A stretch of 64,000 bases of DNA from Paramarasmius palmivorus (taxonomy: Eukaryota > Basidiomycota > Agaricomycetes > Agaricales > Marasmiaceae): assembly GCA_037176845.1 (NCBI GenBank), contig JAYKXP010000024.1:372001-436000 (forward strand). The letters are read 5' to 3'. The notes under the pieces were generated by a model that had not been told where the DNA came from, made no database searches, and worked only from the letters and a program-made list of their open reading frames with translations. Below are positions 1 to 10,899 of this stretch, piece by piece; positions within the stretch are counted from its first letter, which is position 1; every line of letters begins with the position of its first letter. Both the position numbers and the translations under genes were made by a program.

Positions 1-1797
1 CCACGCACGAAGGATGCTTCTAAGCATCATTATCCGTGGTTTGCTCAGCACCGTTCGGCAGGAAAAACGGGGTGTCGGTAGTACAATAGAAGAAAGATCT
101 AGTGGCTGCATTGGGAAGGCTTCGAGCTTCAATATCGACCATCGCGACCACTAAGTCCGTTCCGAATGTTATCGCCGTCGACAAATTCGCTCGTAATATC
201 TCCTATTGGCTTCGGTATTCCTCTCGACTGACCGGAAGATGTATTTACTCCCCATGTCGAGTGGAGACCGGTATACTCACCATAACATCGTCAGCTCAGC
301 AATCTATATTGTTTCTAGTAATCTGATATGACACTCGAACCAAAGAAGCAGTTTTAGAGACAGGCGGGTTCCTCATTACACATCATTTGCGATCTTTATC
401 TTCATTGTACTGATTATTGACTTGCCAGGTTTTTGTGATGTTCGCACTTTTTTCTTTTTTTGGAACGAGTCGCTCTCACCACTCGACATGCGTGGCTTCG
501 TGCACAAAAATGTGCGAAAGGGTTTAACTCGAGTTATCGCTTGCATGGAACCTCTCTCTGGCACTAGAATCAGAAACGCTGTCCGCAGTCGGAGGTTTCG
601 TTTAGTTTCCGAACCTAAAGATAGAGGCTACATCCTCCTATCTCTGAAGTCGTACGACGCGGTCGGACGCACCCCAAATATCGTAGCCGTACGAAGGCAT
701 CCGTTATGTCCTTCAAACACTGCGAGTCAAACGATGGCACCCGCGTACCGCGACACGGGCCCTAAACCTCTTCGGCTATGTACTAGTTTCCGCAATATAC
801 CCCCAACTTCGCAGCCACGCAACGGCGTCCGGCAAGTCCGACTTGTCTATGTCGAACAACGACCTTTATCCAACTACGCGGCGGCGTCCGACCCATCTCA
901 TCCTTTCCGCCATCGGCGTGAGGGGTTCTGAGCGGAAATAGAAGCTAATGAGTCTCGAATGTGGCGAAAAATATAGCCGGGTTTTTGCTTCACTGGCCTG
1001 GTCATCGCTCTTTTTCTACTCTCTGGAAGCCATCCGTCGGATGCACTGTCGCCATTCAAGGACCGGTACCGGGGTGTCAAGATCTTACGGCTGACTTCTT
1101 GGTGCCAAACAAACAGATCAACCAAGCTCATTCATGACTCGCATTGTATTGCACGGGAAGAATTGCCACAAGCTATCTGTAGAGCGCATAAAGGTACCCG
1201 CCACATGCAGTGCTTTTTGGGTATCAGGATTACTATATCTGGTAAGTGTATATCATGCCGCGGCAGCCGGTCAATGCGACGCCATTGGATGGTGATGTTC
1301 CCCGGTGCCCCTTCGACACCCACGCGGTTGGAATGCGTTAAGTTACCGTTTCTCATGAACACCCATTTACCCACGTTTTCTGTTGCAATGTTTCGCACAG
1401 TGTACAACACACGACTTTAATCGCCTGGCCTCGACTTGGAATTCAACGTGGTTGTCGACAACTTCACGGCTGCCTACGACGGAAAGAGAACAGCTTTCCA
1501 CCGGTAAAGTATACCGCTTCCGTTGGAATTTTTGGCAATCTCAAATTTCTCTTCGCTTGAACGGCGCAGTAACCTCAATATTGGATGGGTTTATGTTATC
1601 TAGATATCGTCTCGGCCCTGAGCTTTCTAGCAAAGCAGCGATCGCGACAACGGGAAAACTCCGTATGTCGTCATATCCGGACAGTTTCCTCCCAAGACGG
1701 TTCCCCTCGCCGCCACTTCGGATGTCAACACGCATTCGGCGTTTTCTCGACTTGGCTGCATCTGTGAAAATGTGTACTTCCCAGAAAGGGACTGGGA
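1..1797. other. Left-edge region without a confident gene
   Basis: No gene could be assembled here. On the plus strand two stretches read like exons: about 1434-1506, containing the peptide FNVVVDNFTAAYDGKRTAFH, and an open frame from 1631 to a TAG at 1827-1829, containing ENVYFPERDWEWYLSLES. They lie in frames that do not join to each other or to the downstream gene by an obvious splice, and neither has an ATG. They could be the 3' exons of another gene, a damaged gene, or chance. The first 1.1 kb shows no exon-like stretch on either strand. Confidence 0.4.
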
Positions 1798-4195
1798 ATG
1801 GTATTTATCACTCGAGTCTGCCCTGATTTAGATGCAGACCTCACCCCCTCCTCACAGTTCGTTGGCCGATCCATCTTCGCGATGCAACCCTTGTCAATCG
1901 ACGAAGCCGAGAAAGGGACACTTGAACATGAGAGTCCTCCCCTCGAGCTCAACAAATTATCGGTCGCGCTAACAGCTCCTGAGCGAGCCGTCTCGAAGCC
2001 AGAACCCCCTGCTGCTCTCAGTCACGCATCCTCCTCTTCCACTGTCGTCGAACTCGCTGCCAAGAGCAAAGGTGTACCTCCAGAAGTTCCCATTCCCGTG
2101 TTGGCCGTGAGGCCTTCAAAGCCAAAGGCGAAGAAAGCTGGGCGATGGCTGCGGTTTACTCTGTGGTTCAACACGTATAGGTGTGTGATCTAAACGTCAA
2201 ATGCATTGTATTCATTTTAATGTGACTCATATCACTTCCCAGGAAATTCTACACCTTTGTGCTTTCCTTGAACATCGCTGGTCTGCTCCTGGCAGCGACT
2301 GGACATTGGCAATATCCGCGACAATATACTGGCGCGTTCATTCTCGGGAATCTTCAAGCAGCCATTCTTGTGCGGAACGAGTTATTCGGGCGCTTACTTT
2401 ACTTGATTGTCAACACCCTTTTCGCAAAGGTAAGTGCCGTATATTCATCATCGCCTGTTTTCAAAGTCTGACAGGTACTTTAGTGGCCTCCGCTTTGGTT
2501 CAGACTGAGCTGTACTTCTGTTCTACAGCACTTGGGCGGCATTCATTCTGGCTGCGCAACCTCGGGCTTCTTGTGGCTCATCTTCAAAGTGATACTACTC
2601 TTCATCAACCATAGCCGAAATCATAGCGCAGTCATGGTGATGAGCGTCTTAACGTACGTTAACTCGTCCCTTTTCGCAATCTTTATTGTTCACGCATTCG
2701 CTTTCGCGTTTAGTTCGCTTGCGGTTGCAGTTTCAATCATGTCTGCCTTCCCTTGGGTCAGAAATACTCATCACAAGTAAGGGTCGATTCTGCGAGGAAA
2801 TGACTTTTACTCAGGGTTTCTCTAGCGTTTTCGAGCGCCATCATCGCTTTGTCGGGTGGTAAGTCCGTCGCCTCCAAGTACTCGCTCAAAACTAAAATAG
2901 CTGTCCTCATTTTAGGATCGGACTCCTCTGCAGTTAGTGACTTCATCTTGCAAACAATTATTTTTAGCTGATGTCGTCAAGCTTGGGTTTTCGTCGTACT
3001 CGGAGATAGTTACGACCTGCAGACGCAATCATGGAACCCCGATGGTATCAAGATACTCAGACAACAAGACTTCTGGTTTGCGTTCGGAATGACAGTATTG
3101 TGAGTTCTTTAATCTTATCGTGGAGCATAACTATTCAATATGACCTCAGTATCATCATTCCCTGGTGTACGGTCCGAGAGGTCAAGGTCGAAACAGAGAT
3201 TGTAAGTCGTTTCGCCTCGGTGATCTACACCCCAGGATTCTAATTCTCCGAAGCCTTCCCCGAAAGTGGTCATTCTCAAGTTTGAGGCAAGTTCTATTTC
3301 CAGGAATATCAGGCACTTCTTTCCTAAATCCGTCACTCCTGTCTATTTAGCGTGGAATGCAACAAGGTCTTCTTGCGAGGATCTCGCGGAGCAGTGTCAT
3401 GGAGTATCACGCCTTCGGAATAATCTCGTAAGTACGCAGACACTTGTCATCGACTAAATCCTGACCAGTCTGTTCAGTGAAGGCGTCAAGTCCGGAAAGC
3501 ACTATCTGATTTGCGGAGTACAAGGAGACTTTACGAAGGGCCTGGTCGAGAACCCCCCGACGCACATCTGGACTCGCCAACTGAAGGTCAGGATAAAAGC
3601 TCCCTTCCGACAATACATTTTCATTGCTCACATGAGTGAGATAGTTCGCTGGTGTTTCACACACCTCTGCAATCTACAAGCGCGGTATCCGGGTTTGCAC
3701 CGGAACAGGTCTAGGTGCTGCACTCTCGACCTGTTTACAGGTCAGTGTCCGCGTCTCGAGCACCGAAGGACTGAATATACTGATCCCAATTCCTTCCAAT
3801 TACAGAGCCCGAACTGGTAAGCTCTTTTATTGGCCTGTGTGTGGTATGAGTTACTGAACAGCAATTATAGGTACCTGATCTGGATTGGCTCCGACCAGGA
3901 GAAGACCTTCGGTCCGACTATTGCGGGGCTCATCCATAACAATCTCGAGGGTCGGGTGACACTCTGGGACTCTAAACAGCGAGGCGGACGCCCTGATACT
4001 ATGAAATTGATCCGAGAAACATACAAATCTTGGAATGCTGAAGTCGTATTTATCACATCGAACTGGATAGGCAACAAGGAGATGATGGAGGGGTGCAAGA
4101 AAGAGGGTATCCCTGCATTCGTAAGTCATACTTCAAGGGGAGTTATTCACAGTCCTAACATGCACGACCAATAGGGCACTCTGTGGGATTTCTGA
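1798..4195 (+). CDS. TmpA-like integral membrane oxidoreductase
   Basis: Probable membrane flavoprotein of the fungal TmpA family, which resembles ferric-reductase-type proteins; TmpA of Aspergillus acts in developmental signalling. The gene is read from about ten exons. The first ends at 2180 (LWFNTYR) and joins 2243-2429 (FYTFVLSLNIAGLLLAATG, then LFAK), then 2484 onward (PPLWFRL, HLGGIHSGCATSG). Further exons give FVVLGDSYDLQTQSWNPDG, REVKVETEI, PSPKVVILKFE, MEYHAFGIIS and a nucleotide-binding stretch with GIRVCTGTGLGAALSTC. The C-terminus is IWIGSDQEKTFGPTIAGL through VVFITSNWIGNKEMMEGC to GTLWDF and a TGA at 4193-4195. Several hydrophobic segments lie in the N-terminal half and the C-terminal half is a soluble FAD/NAD-type domain. 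The start may be the ATG at 1798 or the one at 1882 (MQPLSIDEAEKG). Family assignment is firm; substrate and role here are inferred. Confidence 0.85.
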
Positions 4196-4457
4196 GTATA
4201 GACTTTTCAATATCCTATGATTATATATCACGCACGGCGTAGAAGTGGTTGAGCCTCTATGAAGTCGGGTTCCGACTCACAATTCTTATCTTACACAGAC
4301 TCGCCTGTAATGCTGGCACAAAGTTGAACTTGCAATATATCATTATTACTGACACTATTCACAACAAAGGCAAAGCCTGTGATACTACGCAATAAAAATA
4401 GGGTGATGCACCAATATAATTGGTCAAGGGGCTATGAAGGTTGCGCTGGTCTGACTG

Positions 4458-5366
4458 TTACTCCCCATTCTCGTGAAGATGTCTGATGGAACCCGAAATC
4501 AGATATGTATCTTTGAGCATTACGAGAATAGATGACGCACTGTCCCAAAACTTTGTTCATTTTGAACATATCAATCTTGTCCGCGTTGAATACAGCTCGA
4601 AGGTTGTCGTCACATATAATTTCCCGCTTGTTTTGCGGATTCTGGCGTTCGTTTTCCTTGATGTAGTTCCAAAGCTGTTTCACGACTTGTGGTCGTGAGA
4701 GTTTATCTACCTGAAGAAGAGAAGCCAACGGAGCGCTAGTTGAAAAATACGGGATTTTGAGCAATCAGGAGCAAAAGATGTGATGGTGATGAGAACAGAC
4801 CTTAGGATATACTCCTTCGCGAAACCACCTTTCGCGGCACCACCACTTGCTGCTTTTCTTTTTGACTTTGTCTTCTTCCCGCCTTCTTTCCCACTTTCTT
4901 CGTCGTCCGAGTCTACCGTGGCGGCGCTCTTCCGCGACTTTCCTTTCTTCGGGGTACCATTCGCCGAACTGCGACTCGTATTCTTTCCAGTACTTCGTCT
5001 TGAGCGGCCGTTGATTTCGCTGGACAATTTCCGGGCGAGTTCTGCATCGCTAATCTCCCATCCCTTCTTTCGTTTAGGAACCTCCTCCTCATCCTGCTCT
5101 TCTTCATTGTCGTCCTCATCCTCTGCAGACCGTGACTCGGTATCATCGCCTTCTTGTTCCTTCTGTGCGCTGACTTGCCCGAAAACCCTCGTGATGACTG
5201 CGTCGATATCGTCCTTGTTTTCCTTCACGAATTCCGGCGTAAGCGACGAGTCTAATGAGAGCAATTCACGCCTGACGCGTTTCGCGCTGATTGTGCTCAA
5301 GTCCGTGCCAGGGGCTGAGAGGATCTGATGGACGAGCGGTTCGAGTTGTGAGAAGTCAAAAGCCAT
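4458..5366 (-). CDS. DEK_C and SWIB domain protein (UAF30/TRI1-like)
   Basis: Chromatin or RNA polymerase I-associated protein of the UAF30/Tri1 type. I read three exons: 5366-4801, 4735-4541 and 4482-4458, giving 261 residues with phases that fit. The N-terminus (about residues 1-65) is a DEK_C-like helical domain ending in DAVITRVFGQV. A long acidic then Lys/Arg/Ser-rich linker follows, with EEEVPKRKKGWEISD. The C-terminus is a SWIB/MDM2 fold with SRPQVVKQLWNYIKE, REIICDDNLRAVF and FKMNKVLGQ, ending HLHENGE. In yeast, Uaf30 is a subunit of the upstream activating factor for rDNA transcription. The acidic linker and the order DEK_C then SWIB are usual for fungal members. The intron at 4736-4800 has GT..AG ends. 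Confidence 0.88.
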
Positions 5367-5630
5367 TGAAGTGAAGCGATGCGTTCTTCAGTGAGGAAGA
5401 AACTTAGAGTTGTCAAAGTTGCATACGGAGAGAACGGCAACTTGGGGAGATCGTTTCGAACGTTGCACGAGAGTCACGGTGGGGCGTGTGAACTTCCAAC
5501 ACGTTTGGTAACGCAAACTACCAACTCCCGAAAAGCCAGAGGAAAAGTGCTTAGATGATGTGATATTTTGATAGTTTTTGTGTCTAATAACATATCAACG
5601 AAGATAGTACAACATCCCTAGTAAATGATA

Positions 5631-8600
5631 TTATAGCCGAGTGTCCCAGTCGCCTCCCGGCGGTGGAAAACGATCCCCATTTTCTGCTGGTGGGTTGGCT
5701 ACAGGTCGCGCCGGGGGTCGCACTTGCTGTTGACCCTGTTCTTGTTGCTGCCGTTGTTGATCATGCCTCATTCTTCGCACCATCCGGGTTCGGAAATAGA
5801 TCAGAACCGAAACAGTGAGAGTAAGCAGAACGAGTAGCATGGTTTCAGAGAACTCATCCGCGTCTTCCTCGCCCCGGTGTCCACCTCTTAGAGCTGCTTC
5901 GAAGTAATCTTCGGGGCCAAAATCACTATCCCGCTCCTGCTCGGCATTCCGGCGATTCCTGGCCCATTCGATGGGATCCTCTTCCTCTCCGGTAGGGCGA
6001 CCATTAGACTGACTGCTTCTTCGCCTGTGGAATTCCTCGCGCGCCTTTCCCATGTACCATGATCCTTCCTCTTCTTCGTGGAATATCCGATCTTCCTCAC
6101 GGTTCTGGGCGGCTTCCTCTTGGCCACTTTCTAGCTCGTGCACACGCTTATCATAGCTTTGCGCGGCTAGTCACATCTGGCGTTAATATGCGATCTTCGG
6201 TCAAAAAGTTTCACACATACCTTCTTCTTCATCAAGGGACCAAATACTTAATCCACCTTCTCCGCCTAGCAACGTGTGCCAAATGCTTCTTATGTAGAGC
6301 TTCGCCAGAGAAATAAGAACAGGGAGATATGCTTCCGAATTCGTCTCCGACGCTAGGTCATAGTGACGTTTTGCAAGATGAAAATCCTGGAATAAAGTCG
6401 GATGAATCGGATGAACAGTCTATGTCGCGATAATAAAATGACAGCGAACCTGAGGGACTCCAATGCCGTTCTCGTACATCCAACCTAAATTCCACATCGC
6501 CAAGGCACTGAGTTGCGTATCAGCAGCTGCTTGATAGTATCTAGCTGCTTTCTCGTATCTTGCAGTCTCCGATTCCTCAGGTACACCGAGGCCATGATAA
6601 TAATAGTCGCCGACTTTCACGAGCGCGTCAATATTACGTTGTGCAGCTGCACGGGTCCATTGTGTAAGAGCCAGACGTGCAGTATGGTTGGAAGGCGTCA
6701 TAGGCGAGAAGCGCGTCAGGCGAAGGAGACTCTTGTCTGGGAGCAAGATAGCGTTAGGAAGACTTTAACCATAAACAGAGACGAAAACGGCACCTTGGTC
6801 AAGAACGTAAGCTAGGTTGTTTTGAGCGATTTCCGAACCTCTTTCCGCTGCTACCCACCACTTCAAAATGGCGACCTCTCGACGTTTTTCGTTGCCTGAC
6901 ATCCATGCCATTTCAGCTTCCCGTAAGAGATCATCATCCCAAACACCTCGTTCTGCCACCAGCTTATAGAAAGAGACTGCCATAGAACATGAGCTAGAAG
7001 CAATGTTTGAGGGCATATTGGGGTTGGTCGCTTGTGTTGCGTGAACGTGTGCGAGATAGTAGTATGCTTCGAAAGGCGATCCCAAACGAATGGCTGCCTC
7101 AAAGTTTGCAGTAGCTAAGGCTACCTCACCATGTTCTGAGGATACGGAAGATCAGCGTGGAAAAAACACTGCATAACAATTCACATACGGTATTGCTTTT
7201 TCGCAATGTTGACACTGGCTTCTGCAAGATCTTGGGTAGCAGCATCTTTGAAGAGTTGCGACAATTTCTTTTCGTCAATCTTCAGTCCAGGGATTAGCTG
7301 ATCCCTGTAGATGATCCCAAGACCATTGAGGGACTCTCGTTCCCCATATTGTGCCCCTCGCTCAAACCACATCTTAGCAACGGCAGGATCCGCCTTGACA
7401 CCTTCGCCTCTCAAGTACATGCGGCCAAGATAACCTGCGCTTGCAGCGGCCAAACCAAACGGAACGTTCTCGTCTTTTACAAGAGGACCAAGTTGGTGTT
7501 GCAGTGGATTGGGTGGATCGCGAGGCCATACTTGTCGAGCAATCTGCTCAAAGTAATGTCTTGCAAGAGCATAATCCCTGGGCACAGCACCCACACCTTC
7601 GCTACCAGAAGCGATACCGCCAGGAGAGGAGTAGATACTACCTTGGTAGTACACCTTGGCTAACCGGAAAGCGTAATCAACTTCTCCGCGATCAGCATTG
7701 AACTGTGAACATTCGTAATGTGAGCCATGTCATTGTCGTGATTACGAGTTCATTCGTACCAAATAGTAGTCCAGAATGTCTTCCCACGTCTCGCCTGCTG
7801 CTCGAGATAGACCGGCCTTGATTGCAGCTCGGTTGGCATTCATGCCCGTCGAAGCAACACTGGCCCCCGGACCATAGACACCTCCTACAAGATCAGATAG
7901 CCTTGTCGCTGTCTGTGGCAGTGTTCTTCCTCCTGGAGGACCCGAAAGGAATTTTGCCATTGCTATCGTGGGAGGTTAGTTGTTTGGAGCTGCAACCCAA
8001 TGATTCGACGTCACCTTGTTCAGCAGCATGCTCGTACCAGTCCAACGCTCTCCTACAGTCTTCCAAAGTGCCAATACCACTCCAATACCGATAACCCAAG
8101 GCCATCTGCGCCCCCTTGTCCCCGCCATTAGCTCCAAAGGTGTAATACAGCTGCGCTCTCCCTTGGTCGACAGGGACGACATCCTGGTATCCAGTTGCAT
8201 GAAAGAAGGCTAGATATGCCTGGGAAGTTCCATTTCCTGTCAATGCTGCATGTGTTGAAAAGGACTCGTATGCGAGGCGCGGATCAGAGGGGAATTGGGA
8301 AGTCGGCGGAAACTGTGAAACAATTCAGCGCGTGAAAGCTGAAGAAAGGTGACACGGACTCACCAAAGATATTTTCCCTATTGTAAATAATGCATCCATA
8401 TTTCCTAGCTCCGCTGAATGTTGTAGAAGATCAATGACCTTTATTGCCTTTCTACTAATTTCTTCAGGTGTTTTTCTGTTCCCACTTGTTTCTCCATTGA
8501 AGAATTGTGAATGAATCTTGCTGATAATACGGGCCACACTTCCTATGGGACCTTTCCCTTGTAAGAGAGTGGGTAATATGGACGAGAATATTGACACAGA

Positions 8601-8963
8601 ATTACTGTTGCTGTCAAACGAGGAATCGAATGTATGGGAAGGAGGATGTGCTGTCATCGTGGAAAGGGTGTATATTGCTTGCTTGTATGCTCTCGTAGCT
8701 TTAGGTTACCGTCAGTACAAGTCCAGTCGTTAAACAAGCGACGCACCCTCTTGTGCTTGGTCGAGTTCAGGTGGCGCATCATCTGCCCGACTTGTGGAGG
8801 ATTCTTTCCCGAGAGTCGGTTCAAGGTTCTCGTTGCGCGAAGTGGTTATGGATTCATCGACAACTGGCTCTTGAGCAACAGAGGATACAGCCGCCAGTGC
8901 GACCAGCCCAAACGCCAGCCACGCGGCTTTTCTCGCGTAAGATTTGCGTCCAGATATCATCAT
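5631..8963 (-). CDS. HRD3: Hrd3/SEL1L-like ERAD protein with Sel1 repeats
   Basis: ER membrane protein that partners the Hrd1 ubiquitin ligase and delivers misfolded lumenal proteins for ER-associated degradation. The start MMISGRKS at 8963 is followed by a hydrophobic signal sequence (AAWLAFGLVALAAV). The body, split into several exons, holds many Sel1/TPR-like repeats, seen in ALDWYEHAAEQGDVESLG, MWFERGAQYGERESLNGLG, AAASAGYLGRMYLRGEGV and AAADTQLSALAMWNLGWMYE. Near the C-terminus an acidic linker leads to one transmembrane helix (TMLLVLLTLTVSVLIYF, about 5810-5860), followed by an Arg- and Gln-rich cytosolic tail ending GGDWDTRL. Signal peptide, Sel1 array and single C-terminal helix together are the Hrd3/SEL1L layout. 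The 5' end faces the oligoribonuclease gene across about 290 bases, so the two may share a promoter region. Confidence 0.9.
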
Positions 8964-9254
8964 AGCGAATGTCGTTCAGCAGTGGACCATCCCAGTCCTA
9001 GTAGAAACTGTATACACGTCGCTATCCGCAGAGCTAATACGCCGACTTCGCACATTACACGTCAGTCTAGGACACGTGGATGAAATTAGCGAAGCGAACA
9101 CTTACCGCAAGGTGAACGGCAATACGAAGTCCTTTGACTCTGGCTGAATCTTCACGATTGAGAATGAAAGAGAATAAGAGGAAAGCCAGAACAAGCTGTG
9201 AATAACCGGTAGCTGTCAGCGTACGGGAAGGAGGGAGGTGATGCACGTGGCAGA

Positions 9255-10487
9255 ATGCTAGGCGCGTCTGACTCTGAGTTTCAAGTTTCTCTTTCTTCCC
9301 TTTACATGCTCCGGGCTGCTACTATCACAATCTCGCGAAGCAGGCAGCTCAGTAAAGTTAACTGGAGAAGAAACTATTCGAGGATACCCTTAAATCGCGC
9401 AGCTCAAGCAAAACAATACGCCTTCGAGTCCAAAATGTCCTACATCTCGAGACAACTCACACTTGCAGATGGACCCATGGTTTGGATTGACTGTGAAATG
9501 ACGGGTCTTGATCCTGATGAAGACAAAATAATGGAAATTGCTGTGAGTATTTCTAAAAGTATTGTCAGAGGGATCTAATAGTTTTGCTTCAGGTTTTGAT
9601 TACCAACGGTAGGCCTCTGAAAGCAACATATCAGAATCGGACCACGAATGTTAATTATGAGCAAGGCAACCTTGAACTCGTTGACGAAGGGATCGAATAT
9701 ATTGTGAGGGTGGACAAGAGGCAACTGGACCGGTCAGCCTGCACAAGACTTTGAATACGAGCTCCGCGCGTAATTTCTTCTATAGGATGGGCGAGTGGTG
9801 CACTAAGCAACATGGAGAGGTGTGCTCAATCTATGGGATTACGAATCCTAACCGAACTTGCCTGTAGTCAGGTTTGACAGAAGCATGTCTGTCGTCTCCT
9901 TTCACCAAAGAACAAGTAGCCAAGAAAGTACTGGCCTACATCAAGAAATGGATACCGCAACAGCGAGCTGGTGTTCTGGCCGGGAACTCTATTCACATGG
10001 ATCGTGTCTTCCTTGCAAAGGAGATGCCAGAGATTATAGATTGGCTGCATTATCGGTATGAACCCTCTTGCAATGTTTAGTGTGTACTGACTTGCCTGTA
10101 GGTTGATTGGTCAGTGAATAGTTCCCCGAAAGATTACGCGCATTAACGGAAACATCGCGATTAGACGTTTCTTCTGTCAAGGTGCTCCTTCCTTTGTCCA
10201 TTCTGGTTTTGCGATTGACATACCTAAAATAGGAATTGACTAGCCGTTGGTACATCCACCCCTCGCAAAGGTACGATGGGTATCCCAAGGATAAGTCACA
10301 TCGGTAAGTTCTTTTAGCCTATGATGACTCGAATTTCATTCTGAAATGCGGACTACAGTGCTCTAAGCGATATCCAGTGCTCAATTGAAGGTTGCTTTTC
10401 TAATACTATCGATAGGCCAGATTTTGAAACCGGTTTTCAGAACTAAAATGGTACCGCAAGAATATTTTTGTACCACCTACGCCGTGA
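9255..10487 (+). CDS. REX2: Oligoribonuclease (REX2-like 3'-5' exoribonuclease)
   Basis: DEDDh exonuclease that degrades very short RNAs, acting in mitochondria in fungi. Exon 1 (9255-9542) carries GPMVWIDCEMTGLDPDEDK with the first Asp and Glu of the active site. Short exons follow: 9594-9609 (VLITN), from 9666 (NLELVDEGIEYIVRVDKR), then MGEWCTKQHGE and SGLTEACLSSPFT. The next has VLAGNSIHMDRVFLAKEMP with the second Asp. The last exons give LTSRWYIHPSQRYDGYPK and HRALSDIQCSIEELKWYR with the final His and Asp, ending at TGA 10485-10487. Another start at 9306 (MLRAATITISRSRQ) begins a basic, Ser/Arg-rich stretch that looks like a mitochondrial presequence. An inner Met (MSYISRQLTLADG) could give a cytosolic form. 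Confidence 0.92.
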
Positions 10488-10899
10488 TACCGAACTCACC
10501 TAGTAGCCTGATGTGAATACACGATGTTCTTTGCTAATCTTTCGGAACTCGGAGTGCCTGCCCTCTTGAAGTTGAAACTCAGCGGACAACAGCAGCACCT
10601 ATCCCACGTGTCAGCAGAGGACGGAAGGGGTCCTGTTGATAGCAATACCGCGCCTTCAACGCGTGTACGCTGATGGACCGCAGTGTGATGCATTCGTTCA
10701 CAATGGAAAACCAAGCCAAGCCGAATTCGGATTTACAGGGAGGAGATATCAAAACATGGTCGTTTACTGTAAGGTATAAGCAAGTAGGGTATCATAATCT
10801 ACCAAAATACAACTTAGCATGGAATGTACAAATGATAAGATGAACTGTCAGAAAGACCTTTATGGTCGATGAATCTTGAATCGGAACATGAGCTCTGCT
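10488..10899. other. Intergenic, between convergent gene ends
   Basis: This 412-base stretch lies between the 3' ends of the oligoribonuclease and zinc-finger genes. A 72-codon open frame on the minus strand (10496-10714) matches nothing I know and has no supporting features. I see no RNA gene; it is probably two 3' UTRs. Confidence 0.5.

Noticed and set aside
422..1131. Two open frames in the left edge, one per strand
   Set aside because: No recognisable motif, they overlap each other, and the sequence around them shows no splice pattern or codon bias.
4780..5328. Plus-strand open frame of 182 codons
   Set aside because: It mirrors the real minus-strand SWIB gene; its translation is Ser/Phe/Pro-rich as expected from the reverse of Lys/Glu-rich codons.
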